From Collinsella tanakaei (GTDB taxonomy: Bacteria; Actinomycetota; Coriobacteriia; Coriobacteriales; Coriobacteriaceae), in NCBI RefSeq assembly GCF_021531055.1, contig NZ_JADYTL010000002.1, positions 272,483 through 336,482 on the forward strand: a DNA stretch of 64,000 nt. The letters run 5' to 3'. Positions within the stretch are counted from its first letter, which is position 1, and every line of letters begins with the position of its first letter. Shown here in pieces: positions 9,072 through 16,927 of the stretch. The notes beneath the pieces were generated by a model that worked only from the letters and a program-made list of their open reading frames with translations, did no database searches and was not told the DNA's origin. The position numbers were made by a program, and so were the translations under genes.

Positions 9072-9240
9072 GGGCTTCCAATCCTACACGCGCCGCGCGG
9101 CAACGACGGCCACACGGCGCGAGGTGCAAAAGGGTAAAACCAGCGTAGCGTGCGAAAACCACGGAACGTGTAAGGGGCGGGTAAGTACTGAGGCAGCTGC
9201 GCGACAAGCGGCACTGCGGCGTTCTCCCGGCAGTCTTCAG

Positions 9241-9283
9241 AAAAACGCCCCACAGGGCTCGGCAAACGAGCACCTGCGGGGCA
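9241..9283 (-). terminator. Rho-independent terminator for the DUF3990/HTH operon
   Basis: Read on the minus strand, GCCCCGCAGG pairs with CCTGTGGGGC and is followed by GTTTTT. It lies about 140 bp beyond the stop of the HTH gene. The rest of the 349-bp gap 9072-9420 shows no credible gene. Confidence 0.7.
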
Positions 9284-9420
9284 TTGGATGCCATGGCGTG
9301 CCCGCCCTTTAGGACGGACACGATCGAACGCGCGATGGGTGCGCGGCAGGGCGCGTTATGCTCAACGAGCGGGTGAACATCGACAGGCTCCAAGCGGCCG
9401 CATCGCAAGCGCTCTTACGC

Positions 9421-10107
9421 CTATGCGACGGCAACGACCGGCTCGAGCAGATCCTCCACGCGGCAGCGCAGCACGCGCGCGAGGCGCTCCATCGACGCCG
9501 CCTGGGCACGATTGATGTCCTTGTTACGCTGCTCGTACATCTGGATCGACCTTAGCGACACGCTGGAGAGCTCCGCCAGCTCGCGCTGCGTATAGCCACA
9601 CGCACAGCGAAGCCGCGCGAGGTTCGTCGGGACCCGGCGATCGGCCATGCGCTCGGCGAACAGCCGCGCCATGCGCTCCTCGGACGCCTCGTGCCACGGA
9701 TGGTACAGCCCGACCAGCACGTCGAACGGCAACACGTCGAACAATTGCGTGAATGTCAACGCAAACCGCCACTGGATATAGGCGGCGACCCACCCTGCCC
9801 AGTACTCAGGCGTCCGACCCGTACGCACCGCAGGTTCGGGTGCGGCACGCCCGTCATCATATCCGAGCTCGAGGCTCATATCCCAAAACAACTCGATACC
9901 TGAGCGCCCAGATACCACCCACGGCGCGCCCGTCTCAAATTGGCGCGCAAGGGAGCTGGCGGCGAACAGCGCGGCAACCTCGCGTCCCTCGGCGCCGTAA
10001 TCGTTGATCGCGTACTCGAAGAAGCATCCCAGGCATGCCATGGCATCCTCGAGGTAGAGCACGTCATAAGCACGGACGGGCGCGTGCTCAGAAGAGCCGC
10101 GGGTCAT
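9421..10107 (-). CDS. Xre-family HTH protein, candidate antitoxin
   Basis: 228 residues from the ATG at 10107, chosen because GGGGAGGT precedes it. It overlaps the toxin-like gene upstream by 20 bp, suggesting translational coupling. The N-terminal 140 residues are an unrecognised domain (YLEDAMACLGCFFEYAIND..., SGIELFWDM). Residues about 152-215 form an Xre/Cro helix-turn-helix: LRCACGYTQRELAELSSV then SLRSIQMYEQ. Pairing with a DUF3990 gene and a palindrome in the shared promoter fit a toxin-antitoxin module in which this protein neutralises the partner and represses the operon. That role is inferred. Confidence 0.82.
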   Translation of the reverse strand: MTRGSSEHAPVRAYDVLYLEDAMACLGCFFEYAINDYGAEGREVAALFAASSLARQFETGAPWVVSGRSGIELFWDMSLELGYDDGRAAPEPAVRTGRTPEYWAGWVAAYIQWRFALTFTQLFDVLPFDVLVGLYHPWHEASEERMARLFAERMADRRVPTNLARLRCACGYTQRELAELSSVSLRSIQMYEQRNKDINRAQAASMERLARVLRCRVEDLLEPVVAVA

Positions 10108-10762
10108 GAGCGTCCACCTCCCCGAGCAAGAGGTCGCGAACATATATGCCATCACGGTCGAACAGTGCCGTAAGGGCCTGATACCGTCGCCGCGCCTGCA
10201 TGTCGCGCGAGGCGCGACGCGGGCCGTACACCTCGTAGGGTGCCACTTCGAACCCCGCGAATCGAATTCGATCGAATGCCTTAGCGCTCACGAGCACAAC
10301 CTGTTCCCCAAGATTCCCCAAGCGCAGAGCTTCGGAAAGCTGCCCAACCGAAATCGTGTTGTTGAGAAATGCCCGAGCGAACGCGAAATACGAATCGTCC
10401 GCGCTGTAACCGCGAATCACATCGAACCCCGACGTGTCGAGCAAAAAGATCTCGAGTAGACAGCCTCGGGCCTCGCGGGCAATCGCGTTGGAAAGATCGA
10501 CACGCCGGTTGACCAACAGCAACGCGAGCCACGCGAGAACCGAGACACCCGGGGAAGACAGATCGAGCACAGACAAGGCATCCAGCGAGAAGTCATACCG
10601 ATTCGCAAAACCGTCCGCATCGCTGGGACAGGCCCATTCCTTAGCAAGATCCACATCTTCGGTGCAGTAAAACCCCGGCCCGTAGTCGTTGAACGGGCGA
10701 CACAGCTCAAGGCGAGGAGTTCGTACGATATGAGGCGATCCGTGCCACAACAGCATACGCAC
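10088..10762 (-). CDS. DUF3990 protein, ADP-ribosyltransferase-like candidate toxin
   Basis: 224 residues. The start LLWHGSPHIV and the segment NDYGPGFYCTED (residues 25-36) are the DUF3990 signature; the H-G-S and G-F-Y-T elements resemble the NAD-binding core of ADP-ribosyltransferase folds. An acidic/aromatic C-terminal segment (FEVAPYEVYGP) may supply the catalytic Glu. ATG at 10762 follows AGGAGGT. It is the first gene of a two-gene operon with an Xre protein. Toxin activity has not been shown; the alternative is a non-toxic NAD-dependent enzyme. Confidence 0.82.
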   Translation of the reverse strand: MRMLLWHGSPHIVRTPRLELCRPFNDYGPGFYCTEDVDLAKEWACPSDADGFANRYDFSLDALSVLDLSSPGVSVLAWLALLLVNRRVDLSNAIAREARGCLLEIFLLDTSGFDVIRGYSADDSYFAFARAFLNNTISVGQLSEALRLGNLGEQVVLVSAKAFDRIRFAGFEVAPYEVYGPRRASRDMQARRRYQALTALFDRDGIYVRDLLLGEVDAHDPRLF

Positions 10763-10778
10763 CTCCTAGAACTTAGAG

Positions 10779-10794
10779 TATCACTATAGTGATA
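10779..10794. promoter_or_regulatory. Perfect 16-bp palindrome, candidate autoregulatory operator
   Basis: TATCACTATAGTGATA lies 17 bp upstream of the DUF3990 start, overlapping where a minus-strand -10 would sit (GATACT). Two GTGATACT copies flank it on the minus strand. It is the likely binding site for the operon's Xre protein. Confidence 0.6.
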
Positions 10795-10935
10795 GTATCA
10801 CAGAGTTCGATGCGGCGGGCGGTCATTTTACCGACAGCCCAACGACGGCGGATTGCATCGGGCAACACATGAATGGCGGGCTGCTTGCATGCGCTACAAT
10901 GCCGGCATCGAACGAAACGTCTTGAGGAGCGCACC

Positions 10936-11334
10936 ATGAGCGACGGGGCCATGATTCTATTGATCTTCGGGCTGATCGCGCTGCTCGGAGGCGGCACGAC
11001 CGCCATCGTGCTGCTGGTTTCCAAGCGCGTCCGCGCGCACAAGGAGCGCACCTATACCGGCCAGACGGTGGGAACCATCGTCCGCGTGCGTCCCGGGAGC
11101 GTGGACCGCCCGACCACCGTGTACGTGCGCTACGAGGTCGACGGCGCGACGTACGAGCATCACGAGACCGTCAAGCTGACCAGCGAGGCGATCAAGCTCG
11201 GCCCCATCCCCATCGGTCAGCGCAAGCACGGCAAGATCCCCTCGCGCGTGGGCTGCACCGTACCCGTGGCGTATCTGCCCGAGGATCCGTCGAAGGCGAT
11301 CTTGGTGGGGAACAGCGGGTTGATGAATGTGTAG
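10936..11334 (+). CDS. Small membrane-anchored protein (DUF3592-like)
   Basis: 132 residues: one N-terminal transmembrane helix (about residues 5-28, AMILLIFGLIALLGG), a basic linker, and a beta-rich domain with VGTIVRV, TVYVRYEVDGATYEHHE and VPVAYLPEDPSKAIL. That pattern is typical of DUF3592 proteins. The ATG at 10936 follows TTGAGGAGC. No partner gene. Function unknown; the family call is tentative. Confidence 0.75.
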   Translation: MSDGAMILLIFGLIALLGGGTTAIVLLVSKRVRAHKERTYTGQTVGTIVRVRPGSVDRPTTVYVRYEVDGATYEHHETVKLTSEAIKLGPIPIGQRKHGKIPSRVGCTVPVAYLPEDPSKAILVGNSGLMNV

Positions 11335-11502
11335 GGTGAGCGTGCAAGCGGGCGCCTGCTGCAGCTTTGGCTGACATATCGGTCAGCTGCCCTGCCGCGT
11401 CCTGCAGGACGGATGACGGCGGGAGCGCCCCTTACGCCCCACCCCCGCCGCCTGCGCGATAATGGGATTCCGGACACGCTGCGAGCGACAGGGAGGCGGC
11501 CT

Positions 11503-12462
11503 ATGCTGTACACGCCCGCAACCAAGCGCGCGCTGCGCTATTGCCTGGCTTGCCACGAGGGACAGCTCGACAAGACGGGCCTACCCTACGCCTTGCACCC
11601 CATCCATCTGGCGGAGCAGATGTACCGCGAGGACGAAACGTGCGCCGCGCTGCTGCACGACGTCATGGAGGACTGCGGCAAAACGCCCGACGACCTGCAG
11701 GACATCGGGATGAGCGAGCGCGTCGTGGAGGCGCTGACCCTACTCACGCACGACCCGGCACTCCCCTACCTGGACTACGTGCGGCGCCTGCGGGACAACC
11801 CCGTGGCGCGCGCCGTGAAGATCGCCGATTTGCGGCACAACTCCCAGCTTGCGCGCCTAGACGAAGTGCGCCCGCGCGACGTGGAGCGGCTGCGCAAGTA
11901 CATGGAAGCGCGCGTGGTTCTTGGCGATATGGCTTACGAGCTCGTAACGCCGGCGGGATCCGTACGGGTGCTGGTGAACGGCAAGCCGTATCCGTTCGTT
12001 CTGGTTGACGAGACGTGCGAGGAGTTCACGTGTTGCCCTTCGTATGGCAAGGATTCTGGCACGGACGGCGTGCGCGTCGTCGGCGCGCCAGACGGAGCGT
12101 ATCGAATGGAGATCGAGACGCTGCCGCTTGCCGTGGACGACGTCATCGAGGTCGCGCATGAATTCGGCACGGATATCGTCGACTACGGAAGTGACGAGTG
12201 GGTGGACTACGCGGTTTATGCGACGTGCGGGCATGTCATCGGCGTGGGATGCTATGTGGACGAGAAGGGCGGCGATCGGGCTCCGGGAAGCCGTTCCTTT
12301 GCCGAGGATGGCCGCGAGCGGTACGTCATCGCGCGCGACCCGGTGTCCCATCGGTTTTGCGAGCGCGAGCACGTCATTCCCATCAGGGTGGCGTGGAGGC
12401 GAGGTACGGACGCCGTGGCGGTGGAGGTCGTCGGATGGGCTGCTGGCTGGGGTGGGTGGTAG
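11503..12462 (+). CDS. HD-domain hydrolase (SpoT/MESH1-like) with uncharacterised C-terminal domain
   Basis: 319 residues. Residues 1-150 carry the HD signature in the order HPIHLAEQM (His32), LLHDVMED (His52-Asp53) and KIADLRHN, matching the hydrolase domain of RelA/SpoT and small alarmone hydrolases, so (p)ppGpp or a related nucleotide is a plausible substrate. Residues about 170-319 form a separate acidic/aromatic domain with no family I recognise. ATG at 11503 follows GGAGGCGG; earlier in-frame codons lack a ribosome site. There is no synthetase gene beside it. Confidence 0.85.
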   Translation: MLYTPATKRALRYCLACHEGQLDKTGLPYALHPIHLAEQMYREDETCAALLHDVMEDCGKTPDDLQDIGMSERVVEALTLLTHDPALPYLDYVRRLRDNPVARAVKIADLRHNSQLARLDEVRPRDVERLRKYMEARVVLGDMAYELVTPAGSVRVLVNGKPYPFVLVDETCEEFTCCPSYGKDSGTDGVRVVGAPDGAYRMEIETLPLAVDDVIEVAHEFGTDIVDYGSDEWVDYAVYATCGHVIGVGCYVDEKGGDRAPGSRSFAEDGRERYVIARDPVSHRFCEREHVIPIRVAWRRGTDAVAVEVVGWAAGWGGW

Positions 12463-12493
12463 CGGACAACGAATCCTCATCCAGAGCCGTATC

Positions 12494-12601
12494 TCATAGC
12501 GCTATCCGTGATCGCTGCGAGACTCGCTTTGAATCTGGGGGCGCTCGTAAGCCGTCGAGCGATTTGTCCGACACCTCAATTATTGTTCCGTCTGCGCTCA
12601 T
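12494..12601 (-). CDS. Possible 35-residue small protein or gene remnant
   Basis: Starts MSADGTIIEVSDKSLDG at 12601 behind a near-perfect AGGAGG and ends at 12494. It may be a genuine small protein or the 5' stub of a lost gene. The rest of the 393-bp gap 12463-12855 shows only a TACAAT (12810-12815) that may serve the next gene. Confidence 0.3.
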   Translation of the reverse strand: MSADGTIIEVSDKSLDGLRAPPDSKRVSQRSRIAL

Positions 12602-12855
12602 AAGGTCCTCCTGCATATCCGGGTAGATGCAGCCCATGGATACAGGGCGCCTGCTCGTGTGGACACTGTTTTGAGAACTCGGCAAACACGACACCCCTTA
12701 TTGTGAAGTGGAGTGAGCGTCGCACGCCTTAAATACAACCAAAGCCGCTCCCGGCTACCCTTCAGCTGATCCGCCACTGCTTGCGGAGCAAACCAGAAGG
12801 CCTTTACTTTACAATCGTAAGAGCGCTAAAGCCTTTGAATACCCTGAGGAATGAT

Positions 12856-13746
12856 ATGAAACTCGAACGAGATCTCTCTCACGACCTGCCCGAAATAGAA
12901 ACAACAGGCGCCTCGACCATGCAGCAGCATGACGAGTCGCTTTCGCACGGTGAAATCAGGTCCGGCAAGCTTGCCTCTGATGTCGATGAATCGGAAATCA
13001 AACGTCTAAACGCAAAGCGCGAGGCCCTTGAAGCCGAATTCAAGCTCGAACAACAAAAGTTGGAAAGCATTAAAAGGCAGAATAAAATACAGAGGCGCAA
13101 CGAGCGTAGGGATTTTCTTGCAGCAAACCTCACTCCAAAGCGAGCAATCACGATACTTGGTGCAATCGTCGTCGTTGTTCTCGTTGGCGCGTTCGCCGTA
13201 TCCCAACTTTTCAAAGAAGAAACGAAACCCGTGACGATCACCTCATCACAGCTCGAGGAGATTGTCACGATCAGCAAGCTCTCGACCGCGGAATACGTCT
13301 ACAACGGCATAGCTGAAGTAAAGAACGAAGACGGAGAGGTCACCCAACGAATCTACTACGGTTCGACGGTTCGAGCCGGCGTCGATATGAGCAAGATCAA
13401 GTTCGATATCGACGATGAGGCAAAGCTCGTCTACCCCATCCTCCCGGAAATCACGCTCGACGATCCGAGCGTGGACGAATCGTCCTTTGAATACATGCCC
13501 ACGAATCCCGATATGAAACTCAATGACATCATCTCGGTGTGCAAGAAGGACGCACGCACGGAAATCGAGAAGAAGGGACAGATTTACGATACCGCCGAAG
13601 AGGGGCTGCGCACGGCTGTAGAAGCGCTCACGTTACCTGTACTCGAAAACGCGGACTACCGCATTTCTTGGGATGAGCCTCCGGCAGACAACGATCGGCA
13701 ACCCGACAAAGCAGATGGTCAAGAGGTGACTACCAATGAGCAGTAA
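12856..13746 (+). CDS. DUF4230 membrane-anchored protein
   Basis: 296 residues: acidic N-terminus, a coiled coil at about 46-85 (KRLNAKREALEAEFKLEQQK), one transmembrane helix at 97-119, and an extracytoplasmic domain starting LSTAEYVYNGIAEV that matches DUF4230. The start at 12856 has CTGAGGA upstream. It overlaps the following lipoprotein gene by 11 bp, so the two are translationally coupled and probably interact outside the membrane. Codon use is more A/T-rich than in neighbours to the left, suggesting transfer. Function of DUF4230 is unknown. Confidence 0.82.
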   Translation: MKLERDLSHDLPEIETTGASTMQQHDESLSHGEIRSGKLASDVDESEIKRLNAKREALEAEFKLEQQKLESIKRQNKIQRRNERRDFLAANLTPKRAITILGAIVVVVLVGAFAVSQLFKEETKPVTITSSQLEEIVTISKLSTAEYVYNGIAEVKNEDGEVTQRIYYGSTVRAGVDMSKIKFDIDDEAKLVYPILPEITLDDPSVDESSFEYMPTNPDMKLNDIISVCKKDARTEIEKKGQIYDTAEEGLRTAVEALTLPVLENADYRISWDEPPADNDRQPDKADGQEVTTNEQ

Positions 13747-14341
13747 ACACTTGCGCAAAAACCTCGTTCTCGTGTTCAGCGCGATTCTGGTTGCTGCAAC
13801 CCTCCTCTGCGGCTGCCAAAACACAGAGGAACCCGAGGCCGAGAATCCCGATCTGTCCTCGAACGCCGGATATATATGCGATCTTGCCACGCTCGAGGTC
13901 TACTATCACAACGTTGCTCGGTACAATCAGGAAAGCGATTTTCCGCTCAAACTTGGCAACATCGGTTATAAGCGCATGTGGTTTGAATACAGTGGTATCG
14001 TCGAAATTGGTGTCACCGCTAGCAAAGTCACCATTTCTGAACCCGATGAGAACGGCGTCGTAACGATATATGTTCCTCAGGCAGAAATCCTAAATGTCAA
14101 CTTGGACGAGAACTCAATCACCGATCCCGTCGTAGAAACCGGATGGTTCACGACCTTATCCACCGAAGAGAAAACCGAAGCTTTGAGTAATGCCCAAACC
14201 GGCATGGAAGAGGAAGCGGACAAAGACGATACGTTGAAATATCAGGCGCGCAAGCGGGCGAAGGATCTTCTGGAGTCCTATGTGCAGAACACGGGAGACC
14301 TTATCGGCAAGCGGTATACGGTTGAGTGGATAGAAGGATAG
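13736..14341 (+). CDS. Lipoprotein with a DUF4230-like domain
   Basis: 201 residues. The signal peptide has a basic start, a hydrophobic core VLVFSAILVAATLL and lipobox LCGC with lipidated Cys27. The body (LATLEVYYHNVARY, SGIVEIGVTASKV, VYVPQAEILNVN-like strands, then a charged helix KYQARKRAKDLLESYV) follows the DUF4230 layout, making it a paralogue of the preceding gene. It is coupled to that gene by an 11-bp overlap and lies 52 bp before the GmrSD-like gene. It is expected on the outer face of the membrane. Confidence 0.8.
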   Translation: MSSKHLRKNLVLVFSAILVAATLLCGCQNTEEPEAENPDLSSNAGYICDLATLEVYYHNVARYNQESDFPLKLGNIGYKRMWFEYSGIVEIGVTASKVTISEPDENGVVTIYVPQAEILNVNLDENSITDPVVETGWFTTLSTEEKTEALSNAQTGMEEEADKDDTLKYQARKRAKDLLESYVQNTGDLIGKRYTVEWIEG

Positions 14342-14392
14342 CATCCATAGTCAACTAACCTCTCTCCTCTCCACCATGAAAGGGTAAGTCGT

Positions 14393-16498
14393 ATGAAGGC
14401 GGTTGAAGCTCAGTTTCTCTCATTGCTTGGGTCAGATCTGACGCAATTCGTTATTCCGGTATACCAGCGCGTCTATTCCTGGGACGAACGTGAGTGCCAA
14501 GACCTTTGGAATGACGTCATGCGTTCCGGAAAAAACGGCAAGCAGCACTTCATTGGCTCGTTCTTATACACGCCGCAGAGTGCCGCAACCGCAACGTCCC
14601 TGAAAAAGAAATTGCTCATCGATGGCCAGCAGCGCATGACTACGTTGTCCCTCCTTCTCGCCGCATTCTTCGAGTGGCTAGAAGAGGACGTCACTCGAGG
14701 CGGTTTTCTCGAAGACATCAAGGTAACCGCCCTGCGCAAACGTTATCTCTACAACGAGGACGACTACATCGGCGATTCGCGCTATCGCCTCGTTCTCTCT
14801 CAGGATGACCGTCCAACGCTTTTCGCCATCGTGGGAAAGACTCCCCTTCCTGACAATCCGTCCCAGCGTATCGTATCCAGCTACGAATTCTTCAGGCGCA
14901 AAATCCAAGCCAAGCACTTCGATGCCAAATCGCTTTGGAGCGGCGTAAAAAACCTTCTTATCATCGACACCGAATTGAGCGCAGAAACGGATAATGCACA
15001 GCTCATCTTTGAGTCGATGAACTCTAAAGGAAAGCCTCTCACTCCAATCGACCTCATCCGAAATTACATTCTCATGCGGCTCGATATGAACACCCAAACC
15101 ACCCTTTACGAAAGCTACTGGCGTCCCATAGAGCTCATGTTTGGCCAGCAGCGGGAAGATGAGTTCAATGCGTTTATCTGGTACTGGCTTTGGCTCAAGA
15201 TTCCCAAGAGAGCACCCAAGGAAAACGAGGCATATCAGGAGTTCAAGGGATACTGCGAGGATAACAAACTCGAAGATGACCCCAAAGCGCTCCTCGAAGA
15301 GTTGCGCCAGTATGCAACGCGCTATGTTCGCATGTTCATGGATAAGGAGTCGGATTCCGATCTTGCGCCAGTCTTTAGACGAATCGCGAGCTTGTGGGTC
15401 AAGCCCGTGCGGCCGCTCATGCTCTCGCTCTACGCGCTTTATGAATCTAATCGCCTGAGCAAGTCAGATTTCATTGAACTGTGTACATATCTTGAGTCGT
15501 TCCTCTTCAGACGTGCCGTGATTGGTCGTTTTACTACCGGCCTGAACAACTTCTTCGCGGGAATGTATCAAGACCTCGAAAAGGCGGAGAATCCCAAAGA
15601 ATATGTTCTCGCCATGCTCCTTTCTCATACCGAAAACATGACGGCGTACTTCCCCACCGACGAAGTGTTTGCCGAAAGCCTCAAAACACGTGACCTGTAT
15701 CATCGATTCTCGAAGGGACGGTACTGCCTCGAGCGCTATGAGTCGTTCTTTAATCCAAAAGAGCCCGTCCCGAGCAATTTGCAGATTGAACACGTTATGC
15801 CGCAAAACATCGAGACCTCTGCAGCTTGGCAGATAATGATCGGTAACGATTGGGCAGAAACTCACGAGGAGCTATGCAATACACTTGGCAATCTCACGCT
15901 CACCGGATATAACCAGGAATACTCAAACCGCCCCTTCGAAGAAAAGCTCAATCTTCCCAACGAAGGATTCAAATCGAGCAGCCTTCATTTGAATAAGTTC
16001 GTCGCGCAGCAAACAACCTGGAATAGGGAGACAATCGAGAAGCGAGGTGAGCTGCTCGCCAAAGAAGCCCTGCACATTTGGCCATATCCCGAGCTCGACG
16101 AATCAATCGTTGATCTCCATCGCCCCAAGAGTAAGCAGGAAAAGGGATCAAACTGGACACTCGAAGATGATCATCCGCTCCTCGCGAAAGGTGGCATTTG
16201 CGCCGGTTTCTTTGAGGAGCTTGTAGACGCAATAAGCAATGAATTCCCGGACTGGGAGATGTACGTCACAAAATACTATGTTGGATTCAAAGATAGGAAA
16301 AAGCTTCACCTATGTGTCAAGGGGCATTCGACCAAGGGAGGCTGGCTCGCGCTCGGGTTATCGCGACAAGCAGATGAATACCTAGATCCTCATGCACTTT
16401 GCCAAGACAAATCGATTGGCCCCAATATGCCTACGCGTGTCGACCTCGTGGATGATGGGCAGATTCCAGCGCTGGTGGAGCTGCTGAAACAAGAATAG
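14393..16498 (+). CDS. GmrSD-like type IV restriction enzyme (DUF262 + DUF1524 HNH + DUF5655)
   Basis: 701 residues. N-terminal DUF262: IPVYQRVYSW (21-30), HFIGSF (52-57) and LIDGQQRMTTL (75-85), whose DGQQR is the ParB-like NTP-using motif. C-terminal DUF1524 nuclease: IEHVMPQN (465-472), GNLTLT (499-504) and N...NRPFEEK with HNH-type residues. A further DUF5655 domain occupies about 595-701. The family cleaves glucosylated or otherwise modified phage DNA, so an antiphage role is expected. It follows the DUF4230 pair on the same strand with shared A/T-rich codon use, which suggests a transferred unit. Confidence 0.9.
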   Translation: MKAVEAQFLSLLGSDLTQFVIPVYQRVYSWDERECQDLWNDVMRSGKNGKQHFIGSFLYTPQSAATATSLKKKLLIDGQQRMTTLSLLLAAFFEWLEEDVTRGGFLEDIKVTALRKRYLYNEDDYIGDSRYRLVLSQDDRPTLFAIVGKTPLPDNPSQRIVSSYEFFRRKIQAKHFDAKSLWSGVKNLLIIDTELSAETDNAQLIFESMNSKGKPLTPIDLIRNYILMRLDMNTQTTLYESYWRPIELMFGQQREDEFNAFIWYWLWLKIPKRAPKENEAYQEFKGYCEDNKLEDDPKALLEELRQYATRYVRMFMDKESDSDLAPVFRRIASLWVKPVRPLMLSLYALYESNRLSKSDFIELCTYLESFLFRRAVIGRFTTGLNNFFAGMYQDLEKAENPKEYVLAMLLSHTENMTAYFPTDEVFAESLKTRDLYHRFSKGRYCLERYESFFNPKEPVPSNLQIEHVMPQNIETSAAWQIMIGNDWAETHEELCNTLGNLTLTGYNQEYSNRPFEEKLNLPNEGFKSSSLHLNKFVAQQTTWNRETIEKRGELLAKEALHIWPYPELDESIVDLHRPKSKQEKGSNWTLEDDHPLLAKGGICAGFFEELVDAISNEFPDWEMYVTKYYVGFKDRKKLHLCVKGHSTKGGWLALGLSRQADEYLDPHALCQDKSIGPNMPTRVDLVDDGQIPALVELLKQE

Positions 16499-16539
16499 GG
16501 ATCAGGCGGGCAGCACGCGTTCATCCCCGGCACCGCAAC

Positions 16540-16775
16540 CCTCACCGAGGGGCGTAACGGCTTATTCGATGCGAGCATCCCTGCCTCCTCCACGTCCATT
16601 ACGTCGGCTAGCGGCTTGATGTCACGGTCGTAGTTGAACGTCTTGATCTCGAAGCCGTAAGCGACCGACCCCGTCTTGTAGCCGACTTTGCGCGTGTAGC
16701 CATCGAGGCCCGTGACCCATACAGGGCAAACGCCAGCCTCGTCTCATCATATGTCCAGCTGGCACGACCCGCCAT
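16540..16775 (-). pseudogene. Frameshifted remnant of an unidentified gene
   Basis: An ATG at 16775 with GAGGAG upstream opens MAGRASWTYDETRLAFALYG, a start typical of HNH-type nucleases, but the frame then degrades to Ser/Arg-rich sequence. From about 16720 a different frame reads sensibly (VTGLDGYTRKVGYKTG..., then FEIKTFNYDRDIKPLADV). This looks like one or two decayed gene pieces. The gap also holds an AGCGGCGC/GCGCCGCT hairpin at 16798-16820. Confidence 0.35.
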
Positions 16776-16927
16776 GGCGCCCATCTCCTCGGCTCAAAGC
16801 GGCGCGATTGTTGCGCCGCTATCTCATTGCTCCCAGGATAGCGCATGGGGCTAATCCATTCCGAAATACGATGAGGCGAATCGGGGTACGAGGCGATCTG
16901 AACTACCAATTCCCGTCCAAAACCGCC

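Noticed and set aside
9284..9420. Small open frames in the gap after the HTH gene
   Set aside because: No ribosome sites and no coherent protein; composition fits non-coding DNA after a terminator.
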